Below, one piece after another: positions 1-5,914 of a stretch of DNA of 5,914 nucleotides; position 1 is the first letter of the stretch; each line of letters starts with the position of its first letter. Under the pieces are notes generated by a model that worked only from the letters and a program-made list of their open reading frames with translations, made no database searches and was not told the origin of the DNA. A program made the translations under genes and the position numbers. Origin of the DNA: Candidatus Aerophobota bacterium (lineage in GTDB: Bacteria > Aerophobota > Aerophobia > Aerophobales > AE-B3A); assembly GCA_004376485.1 (NCBI GenBank), contig SOJT01000127.1, forward strand, positions 1 to 5,914. Reading direction: 5' to 3'.

Positions 1-2895
1 ACCCGAGCCAGTGAGAAGAATATAGGCACGAATGCTGGCAGGCTTAAAAATTGCCTCCACCGCTTTTTTATAATATTCAATCTGGGGTTTATATATTTTC
101 CTGATTTCCTCCTCATTTTGAGAGTGTGTCTTGTAGTCTATGATAAGGGCAGTATTCTCCTCAAGGATGACTCTATCAATTCTGCCAGAGATAACTTTCC
201 CCTTATCCTTCATGGCAAAGGGAAGTTCACTGTAAGATTCTCTATTATCGGGAATGACGTATTTTTCTAGGAGCCCAGCCTCTTTCATAACCTTGAGGTG
301 CCTTCTTATCTCATTTCGCACCCAGGAGTTGAGACTTCTACTCTCCAGGAATCCCTCTACCTCATGCGGGGTTAATCTATTTTTTGAAATCATCTCCAGC
401 GCTTGGTGCATAATTTCTCCTAACTCTAATCCCCCCTCACCCACAAGTTCTGGAGGAATTTCTACGGCCTCTGTTGGGGATACCCTTACAAACTCAAGGG
501 GCTCCTCCAGCGGTCCTGACCTGTCTAAAGTCGGAACCTCTTCTTCCTTAGGTGGAGATATGATGGGAAGCTTCATATAATTTTTTCCATCCTCCAGATA
601 AACTCCTTCTGGAAGGAAAGTTTTGCTCCTCGGCCCTTCAGAGGAGAATTCAATCTCGAAAGCATCTTTCAAATATCCCAGCCATGAAGATTTTTTAACC
701 TTATCCTCTACTGGCCAGATCCCTGTGAGGTAAAGGTAATCTCTGGCCCGCGTAACCGCCACATAAAAGAGCCTCTTTTGTTCTTCCCTGGCTATAAGAT
801 TGTATTTTTGCCTCGTCCATTTGATCTGCTCACTCTCCTCCTTTTTGCCCTGGCTCAAGGTAACTGAAACATATTCTCTGGCTTCATCAACGAATATCCC
901 GGTTCTTTTATCCGGCGATACCTCGTGAATTCTTGAAATAAAGACAATGGGGAATTCCAATCCCTTTGCCCCGTGAATAGTGAGTATATTGACTGCGTTT
1001 GTTCCCTCCACTTCTATCTGGCCTTTTTCCTCATCACCTCTTTGGGAAAAGGCAGCGATCTCTCCGGCAATATCCCATAAAGTCAATCCTTCTGACTCGA
1101 GCAATTGAACCATCCAGAGAAATTTCTTTATGTTTGCCGCCTCCTCATCCGAGGAGTAAATGTTCCAGATCTTAAGATCCAGGAGCACTTTTTCTAAAAC
1201 TTCTACAGTGGAAGAGCGAAAGGCAAGCATCTCCCATTTATTAATCAGGGAAAGCAGGCGACTTCTCTTTTCCTCTTCTTTTCCAGAAAGTTTTGTAGCT
1301 TCGAACCGCCTGAGAAGAGTAAAGCCTGGTGCTCTGGCAATTAGATTTACCTCTTTACTTGAAAGATACGAGCAAGGGGAAAAAAGTAAGCTCAAAAATG
1401 AGAGGTCATCAGTGGGGTCTCGGAGGAACTTTAAGATTGCATAAAGTAATCTCACTTCCGGAGTTTCAAAAAGTCCCTTGCTGCCTATGACCACATAGGG
1501 AATATTTCGATGTTTGAATGCTGCCTCAATTTGCGGGAGAGAATTCCTGTCTCTTAGAAGTACTGCTATATCCTTCCATTGGCAGGGAAGGGTTTCCCCT
1601 TTCTCTTTGTCGAATACTAAAGACGAGCCCACTATAGATTGAATTTTTCCTCCCATGATCTCGGCATCCAATTCTCTCATCTTTTGGGCACCGATTTTCT
1701 TGGGGGATCTCGAAAGCAAGATGCCTACTTCTCCTTTTTGTTTGTCTTCGCGTCCTTTTTTGAATCGAATATAGCTTGTTTTTAAATTATCTTCTCTGGA
1801 GCCAGTCATAACTTTTTGGAAAAGGAAATTTGCAAAATTTATGACAGCATCTAGACTTCTGTAATTTTCCTCTGGCCTATAATAAACATATCGGCCCTCC
1901 CTTCCAAAATTTTCCTTCATCATCCGGCTCGCCTCTCTAAAGAGCTGAACATCCGCTCCCCGAAAGAGGTATATTGACTGCCCTTCATCTCCAACCAGAA
2001 AAAGTGTAGGTTGAGCGAACATCTCATTTGCTATTCCACTGCCCGATACCCAATCCTCAATAAGGGCATAGATAATTCGCCACTGATAAAAATTTGTATC
2101 CTGAAACTCATCCACTAGAATGTGCTGTATCTGAGAGTTGAAAGTATAAAGGATGTTGAGCCATTCCGGGTTTTCCCTTAGAAGTTTAAGTGTTTCCACC
2201 TCTAGATCGTGATATTCAAGGCAACCCTCTTCTTTCTTGTTCTTTTTCAATATATCAACGGCAAGTTTGAAAATCTCAAAGTATATTTGGTTCCTTTCCC
2301 CTTGCCATCTGGCAAAAGCAGGATCTGTGATGGGTAGTTTCTTGGTAATGGCTGATATATTTTGAATGAGTTTTCTCATCCTTAGCCTGGCAAGACAGGC
2401 TTGCAAGCTTTTCCTCACCCCAATGTCCCGCTCTATGATATTTCTGATTGCCGCATCTATTGCCTCCAGGGAAAGCGATTCTGCTGCCCACCCTCCTATG
2501 ATGTTAAACTCTGGATCAATACCAGCCTCAAGTGAGAAGCGTCTGAGAAGACTATGGCAGAAGGAATGGATGGTGGAAATACGTATTCTTTCAGGATGCT
2601 CCAAAAGATGCCTGCCAATTTTTCTCAGCTCTTCTGATTTGGACCCTAGAAGTAATTCAAACACTCTTTCTCGCATCTCGAAGGCTGCTTTTCGGGTAAA
2701 GGTAATGGAGAGAATATTTTCTGTAATGAGCGGTCTGCCTGCAAATTTTTCTGAGTATTCCTGCAATGCTTTATTTTTCAGGTTTTCCTCGAGGAGCCTC
2801 ACGTATCGTTCAGCCAAAAGTTGTGTTTTGCCCGAACCAGCCGGTGCAGATACAAATACCGACTTTCCAGGATTAAGTGCCTCTTCTCTTTCCAT
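1..2895 (-). CDS. AddA-like UvrD/REP-family helicase-nuclease (3' end outside window)
   Basis: This is the probable motor subunit of the complex, an ATP-driven SF1A DNA helicase fused to a nuclease. I read 965 codons with no stop up to the window edge. Helicase motifs in order: Walker A APAGSGKT (17-24), Ia ITFTRKAAFEMR (64-75), TIHSFC (108-113), Walker B ILVDEFQDT (259-267), III GDEGQSIYLFRGA (302-314), IV ENYRS (343-347), V VNILTIHGAKGLEF (635-648), VI FYVAVTRAR (710-718). The C-terminal nuclease has H830 (GEIMH), E890 (ELPF), D907 (GRIDRV), D920 and K922 (IIDYKT), and Q938 with Y941, so its known catalytic positions are all present. The frame stops at LLTGSG, where this fold normally has only a short tail left. 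The start is fixed by a good ribosome site and an in-frame TGA just upstream (2905-2907). It follows the AddB-like gene by 2 bases. addA is the nearest symbol; plain UvrD or RecB are less likely given the partner gene and fused nuclease. Confidence 0.92.
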   Translation of the reverse strand, partial: MEREEALNPGKSVFVSAPAGSGKTQLLAERYVRLLEENLKNKALQEYSEKFAGRPLITENILSITFTRKAAFEMRERVFELLLGSKSEELRKIGRHLLEHPERIRISTIHSFCHSLLRRFSLEAGIDPEFNIIGGWAAESLSLEAIDAAIRNIIERDIGVRKSLQACLARLRMRKLIQNISAITKKLPITDPAFARWQGERNQIYFEIFKLAVDILKKNKKEEGCLEYHDLEVETLKLLRENPEWLNILYTFNSQIQHILVDEFQDTNFYQWRIIYALIEDWVSGSGIANEMFAQPTLFLVGDEGQSIYLFRGADVQLFREASRMMKENFGREGRYVYYRPEENYRSLDAVINFANFLFQKVMTGSREDNLKTSYIRFKKGREDKQKGEVGILLSRSPKKIGAQKMRELDAEIMGGKIQSIVGSSLVFDKEKGETLPCQWKDIAVLLRDRNSLPQIEAAFKHRNIPYVVIGSKGLFETPEVRLLYAILKFLRDPTDDLSFLSLLFSPCSYLSSKEVNLIARAPGFTLLRRFEATKLSGKEEEKRSRLLSLINKWEMLAFRSSTVEVLEKVLLDLKIWNIYSSDEEAANIKKFLWMVQLLESEGLTLWDIAGEIAAFSQRGDEEKGQIEVEGTNAVNILTIHGAKGLEFPIVFISRIHEVSPDKRTGIFVDEAREYVSVTLSQGKKEESEQIKWTRQKYNLIAREEQKRLFYVAVTRARDYLYLTGIWPVEDKVKKSSWLGYLKDAFEIEFSSEGPRSKTFLPEGVYLEDGKNYMKLPIISPPKEEEVPTLDRSGPLEEPLEFVRVSPTEAVEIPPELVGEGGLELGEIMHQALEMISKNRLTPHEVEGFLESRSLNSWVRNEIRRHLKVMKEAGLLEKYVIPDNRESYSELPFAMKDKGKVISGRIDRVILEENTALIIDYKTHSQNEEEIRKIYKPQIEYYKKAVEAIFKPASIRAYILLTGSG

Positions 2896-2906
2896 TCCTA
2901 TCCCTC
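2896..2906 (-). promoter_or_regulatory. Ribosome binding site of the AddA-like gene
   Basis: Reading on the minus strand, GAGGGATAGGA precedes the ATG at 2895. The GAGG core is 7 bases from the start codon, which is ideal spacing. The site lies inside the last codons and stop (TAG, 2898-2900) of the AddB-like gene, so ribosomes ending there can restart at once. It also settles the start: the only sense codons between the in-frame TGA at 2905-2907 and this ATG are GGG, ATA and GGA. Confidence 0.75.
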
Positions 2907-5669
2907 AAAGTTTTCACATACAAATTTGCAGTTACAGTTTCTACAATTCTTAGGCTTTTCATTCTTTGGGAACTTGCCCTCTTTTAGCATTGAGCTATAT
3001 TGCTTGACAAATCTTACGCTCCGGGATATAACCTGGTCTGCATCCTCCCGGTTAAATAAAGTAACTCGCCTGAAGCCTTTTTCCATATCAAGGGTGTATA
3101 TAAGACCACCTGAGGGAGGTATCCTCAAATGTTTTTTCAGCATCCAGGCATAGATGGGGATCTGAAGATGCAGACCCTTTTCAAGATCAGCTTTTGTAGG
3201 AGCCTTGCCTGTCTTGTAATCGATCACTACGAACCCTCGCTCCGAGATATCCACCCGATCCAGCCTCCCCTTGAGTATGATTTTTTGCCCGCTGCTCTTA
3301 AAGGATATCCTTTGTGATAATTCCATATAGGTTGGGCGAAATCCGTCTCTTTTCAGCTCCTCATCACAGTGGAGGAGGTCATCTCTCATCAAGTTAAGTC
3401 GATCCCTAATCACTTCTTGCCAGAATTCGCCGAGGCGAAGGTTCTTTAAGACACTTTCCAGCGCATATTCGAAGGACTTCTCAAAGTGAGCGGGATGACT
3501 TTTTATTCTCTCATACAATACTTTCATAATATCGTGTACAATACGCCCGTAATCCACTCCACTCATATATTCGGTTGGCTCTTCAACGGGTTCTATCCCC
3601 AGGGTCTTTTCCACATAATATTGAAATGGGCATCTTGCGAATTTCTCCAGATCGGTAACATGAATTGATAGGGTCCTCTCAGTGGATGAGGAATCGGGAA
3701 AACTAACCGCCTTCCTTAAGCGAGGGGCTGATTTTTTGAGCCTCTCCCCATCTTCCTCACCGTAAATTATGTTTTTGGCAAATTTTTCCGGTTTCCTCAC
3801 TTTAAATTTATCGTCCATAAAGGGTGTGGGAGCTACCAGGGCTTCATCCACTGTAAGTGGATAACTCAGGAATACTTTTCTCTTTGCCGATTTTATTAGT
3901 CTTTGATAATGAAGTTTCTTACGCTCTACAATGTTCTCAGGTGTGGGCAGAGACCACCTTTGTCTTAAACTATCAGGCAAGAGTATGTCCTGGTAATGTG
4001 TTCCGGGTAGATCCTCATCAGTAAGTCCCCCGAAGAAGAGTACTTCTGGATCGAGACCCCTTGTCTCAAGGTACCCAAGTATCTGGACCCCTTCAAATTC
4101 CTTCCCTTTACGAATATATTCACTATTTGCTGCGCTCATCTTGAGAATTTTTATGAATTTTTCCAGGGAAATTTTCCCCTTTTTTCCGGGCCACACTTTC
4201 TCGGCGGTCAATATCTCATCAAGGAGACATAAGAAACTCTTGAGTGCCTTATCATCCCTGTCCCCTAATTCACCTTTCTCTTCCTTGATCCTCTCCCTTA
4301 TTCCCATCCAATCGAGGAGTTCCTTGAGCAGGCTTACGAATTCAGCCAGAGAATGTCTTGTTCTAAAATGGCCGAGTTTCTTGAAGATTTTCTTAATCTT
4401 AAGTTTTATGGACTCGATATCTTTCCTTGATAGTCGAGGGCTGTCTTTGTGGCTCCTCTTGTTTGCTAGCCAGTGCATATAGATGTTGAATCCATCTTCC
4501 CAGCTTCTTGCTCCTCTCACCACACCTGCCTTGAGAGAAATATGAGAAAGATGAGCAAAGTCTTCTTCGCTTATAAGTTTAAGATATGGGGAGCGGAGAG
4601 TGCCCAGGAACTTGTCCCTGGGGTATTCCCTGTAGATTGTCTCAAGCAGGCTAATGATCGCAGTTATGGGAGGAGCCGATTGAAGTGTGTAGCCGGGAGA
4701 GAGGCTAAACTGGATGCCGTATTTTTCAAATATCCTGGCAACATAGAGGCTACAATTTTCCATGGCAGGAAAAGTAACGAAGATCTTATTAAGAGGAATT
4801 TCCGGATGGACACATTTCAGGTCCTTTATCTTTCTTGCGATGCCTTCCAGTTCTTCCTCCCTTGTTTTGTAGGCGAAGCTTTCTATCTGGGGACTATCTT
4901 CTTTGAAGGGTTCTTTGATAATTTCGTAATCTTCCATAGTTTCTAGTTTTTCCTTAAAAATTCTGGGGATGCTGTAGATTTCTTCCTCGCCATCCCAGAC
5001 TAAGGCAATGGTCTTTTCCGTCTTTTTGATAAGCTCTCTTATTAGCATCTCTTCCACAGAAGTGATATCATAGAAGCTATCTAAAATGAGTATTTTCTTG
5101 CAGGGGTCTTTTGATTTCCTCAGGGCGAGGAAAGCCCTCTTCATAATATCCTCCGGATCTAGGAGCCCGGCTTTCTTGAGCAATCTGGAATACGCGGAGT
5201 ATAGATTAATGAGCTTGAGAGCTTTCTCCTGTACAGAGGAATTTCGGATAGTTTTAGTATCGAGTTTAAGCTGGGCAGAATTTCTATAGGGGCTATAGGT
5301 TTTTATCTCTTTTATAAATTTTGACACCTGGTTAACAAGACCGGTGGAAGGAACTCCAAAAGTACCAGGATTCTTTGCCATCAGCTTTTCTATGATGATA
5401 TGCTTTGTGATATCGGCAAGGGGTATCCCGGCAAAATGGTAGGAAGATGCAAGTGTATTTAGAGTAAAAAAATCCGGTGGGATAATAGCGGGGGACCTTT
5501 CCAGGGCGAGTTTTTCAAATTTTCTTATGGAAAATCTTAGCTTTTTTGAGGTGGGGGTGATATAGAGAATCCTGCTGAAGTCGTTGGTTTTCCAGGTCCG
5601 AATAAGCTCTTTGAAGAGCTTACTTGTTCTTTCTTTTGCCCCGAAGCTTGCAACTCTGATTTCAATCAT
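2898..5669 (-). CDS. AddB-like subunit: inactive helicase fold + PD-(D/E)XK nuclease + 4Fe-4S motif
   Basis: This 923-residue protein is probably the non-motor nuclease subunit of an AddAB-type double-strand-break resection complex. Residues 1-600 follow the layout of a UvrD-like helicase but the ATP site is gone: the Walker A position reads FGAKERTSK (9-17) with no GKT, and the Walker B position reads LDSFYD (D197) with no Asp-Glu pair. Remnants of other motifs remain: TPTSKKLR (38-45), FFTLNTLA (67-74) and RGLDPEVLFFGGL (537-549). Residues about 670-923 form a RecB-type nuclease: H712, D804 in GRLDRV, D817 and K819 in IDYKTG, Q836 and Y840 in QIPIY. C680 (RCPFQYY) plus C909, C912 and C918 match the 4Fe-4S staple of AddB. 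It is shorter than Bacillus AddB (about 1170 residues) and near the 900-residue size of an AddB-related 'probable DNA repair protein' family. The ATG overlaps the DUF502 stop, with no clear Shine-Dalgarno sequence. addB is the nearest symbol, but I do not assert orthology. Confidence 0.9.
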   Translation of the reverse strand: MIEIRVASFGAKERTSKLFKELIRTWKTNDFSRILYITPTSKKLRFSIRKFEKLALERSPAIIPPDFFTLNTLASSYHFAGIPLADITKHIIIEKLMAKNPGTFGVPSTGLVNQVSKFIKEIKTYSPYRNSAQLKLDTKTIRNSSVQEKALKLINLYSAYSRLLKKAGLLDPEDIMKRAFLALRKSKDPCKKILILDSFYDITSVEEMLIRELIKKTEKTIALVWDGEEEIYSIPRIFKEKLETMEDYEIIKEPFKEDSPQIESFAYKTREEELEGIARKIKDLKCVHPEIPLNKIFVTFPAMENCSLYVARIFEKYGIQFSLSPGYTLQSAPPITAIISLLETIYREYPRDKFLGTLRSPYLKLISEEDFAHLSHISLKAGVVRGARSWEDGFNIYMHWLANKRSHKDSPRLSRKDIESIKLKIKKIFKKLGHFRTRHSLAEFVSLLKELLDWMGIRERIKEEKGELGDRDDKALKSFLCLLDEILTAEKVWPGKKGKISLEKFIKILKMSAANSEYIRKGKEFEGVQILGYLETRGLDPEVLFFGGLTDEDLPGTHYQDILLPDSLRQRWSLPTPENIVERKKLHYQRLIKSAKRKVFLSYPLTVDEALVAPTPFMDDKFKVRKPEKFAKNIIYGEEDGERLKKSAPRLRKAVSFPDSSSTERTLSIHVTDLEKFARCPFQYYVEKTLGIEPVEEPTEYMSGVDYGRIVHDIMKVLYERIKSHPAHFEKSFEYALESVLKNLRLGEFWQEVIRDRLNLMRDDLLHCDEELKRDGFRPTYMELSQRISFKSSGQKIILKGRLDRVDISERGFVVIDYKTGKAPTKADLEKGLHLQIPIYAWMLKKHLRIPPSGGLIYTLDMEKGFRRVTLFNREDADQVISRSVRFVKQYSSMLKEGKFPKNEKPKNCRNCNCKFVCENFEG

Positions 5670-5914
5670 GGGGAGATTCTAGGGTAGAATCCCGGGATTT
5701 TCCATGATCTTCGAGACTCCTGCGGCCTTCCTTGAGCTCGTCTTTATATTGGGGAGCCAGAGCACCACCTGAGATAACCAGCTTAAAGGCGCTTTCTATT
5801 CGTATAGGTAAGGGTGTGGTATTTTTCTCCGGGATTAAGGCCAGGTACCCGGAGGTAGGATTGGGAGTGGTAGGGATAAAAACGCTGAGCATTTTCTCCG
5901 AAGCATCTTCCCCT
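5662..5914 (-). CDS. DUF502 family protein, C-terminal part (start outside window)
   Basis: The reading frame enters from the window edge and is open for 84 codons before a TGA at 5662-5664. Seven codons (GEDASEK) precede the first internal ATG at 5892, so that ATG is not the true start. Shortly after it comes VFIPTTPNPTSGY and then a segment ending KLVISGGA. These are the two most recognisable signatures of DUF502, whose members I recall as roughly 200-residue proteins with N-terminal membrane segments and no established biochemical role. The membrane part would lie outside the window. The last 30 or so residues are hydrophilic and charged, which fits the variable tail of the family. The stop overlaps the start of the next gene by 8 bases, so the two are probably in one transcript. 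Whether DUF502 has any part in DNA repair is unknown; the link here is gene position only. Family assignment is fairly secure; function is not. Confidence 0.85.
   Translation of the reverse strand, partial: GEDASEKMLSVFIPTTPNPTSGYLALIPEKNTTPLPIRIESAFKLVISGGALAPQYKDELKEGRRSLEDHGKSRDSTLESPHD
5671..5693 (-). promoter_or_regulatory. Hairpin directly upstream of the AddB-like start codon
   Basis: On the minus strand GGGATTCTA (5693-5685), a CCC loop (5684-5682) and TAGAATCTCCC (5681-5671) can pair over 9 base pairs with a 2-base bulge in the 3' arm. The stem ends one base before the ATG at 5669 and lies within the last codons of the DUF502 gene. No Shine-Dalgarno sequence is seen between stem and start. 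A ribosome finishing the DUF502 gene would melt the stem, so it may tie AddB-like translation to upstream translation. The pairing is visible in the sequence; the regulatory role is inferred. Confidence 0.4.

Noticed and set aside
61..80. A/T-rich run that could look like a terminator tail
   Set aside because: It encodes KKAVEA-type residues in the middle of the nuclease domain, and no GC-rich stem adjoins it.
254..580. 108-codon plus-strand frame opposite the nuclease domain
   Set aside because: The minus strand here encodes the linker and the conserved GEIMH motif of the nuclease. The plus-strand product is low-complexity and Ser-rich.
2276..2491. 71-codon minus-strand frame inside the AddA-like gene
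   Set aside because: It is a different frame within an unbroken helicase coding region that I checked line by line. No ribosome site or conserved motif supports it.
2366..2953. 195-codon open frame on the plus strand
   Set aside because: It lies opposite the AddA-like gene, which has continuous helicase motifs on the minus strand. The plus-strand product is Ser/Leu-rich with no recognisable domain, typical of an antisense shadow.
3487..3493. AGCGG sequence on the plus strand, the Bacillus Chi site
   Set aside because: A 5-base word is expected by chance in a window of this size, and the Chi sequence of this organism is unknown.
4473..4946. 157-codon open frame on the plus strand
   Set aside because: It is fully antisense to the AddB-like gene, and its predicted product shows no family signature.

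Overview
The window carries three genes, all on the minus strand and packed without gaps, so transcription runs from high to low coordinates. In that order they are: the C-terminal end of a DUF502-type protein (5914 to 5662, its start lies outside the window); a complete 923-residue AddB-like protein, made of an inactive helicase fold, a PD-(D/E)XK nuclease and a likely iron-sulfur cluster (5669 to 2898); and an AddA-like protein, made of a UvrD-family helicase and a PD-(D/E)XK nuclease, that is open for 965 codons from 2895 to the window edge. The first two genes overlap by 8 bases. The last two are separated by 2 bases. No stretch longer than a few bases is free of genes, and I see no promoter, terminator, RNA gene, mobile element or CRISPR array.

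The two large genes look like the two subunits of an AddAB/RexAB-type helicase-nuclease. In the known complexes, a motor subunit unwinds double-strand DNA ends, its nuclease and the partner's nuclease cut the two strands, and the partner's dead helicase fold scans for the Chi site so that RecA can be loaded for recombination. Here the AddA-like subunit has every SF1 helicase motif from Walker A to motif VI plus intact nuclease residues. The AddB-like subunit has lost Walker A and Walker B but keeps its nuclease residues and the cysteines of a 4Fe-4S staple. The gene order (B before A) matches classical addBA operons. The start of the helicase (APAGSGKT without the usual Q motif) and the short length of both proteins resemble a compact AddAB-related pair I recall from Proteobacteria, in which the B partner is annotated only as a 'probable DNA repair protein' of about 900 residues. 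That placement is from memory and needs a profile search.

The organism is a bacterium with moderate GC (mid-40s percent by eye) that uses AGA/AGG arginine and ATA isoleucine codons freely. DUF502 next to a compact AddAB-like pair suggests a Gram-negative or candidate-phylum lineage rather than a Firmicute, but I cannot name the taxon. The most unusual points are the dead ATP site in the B subunit, the missing Q motif in the A subunit, an extra cysteine in the iron-sulfur motif, and a hairpin just before the addB-like start that could enforce translational coupling. I did not find evidence of a wholly new system.
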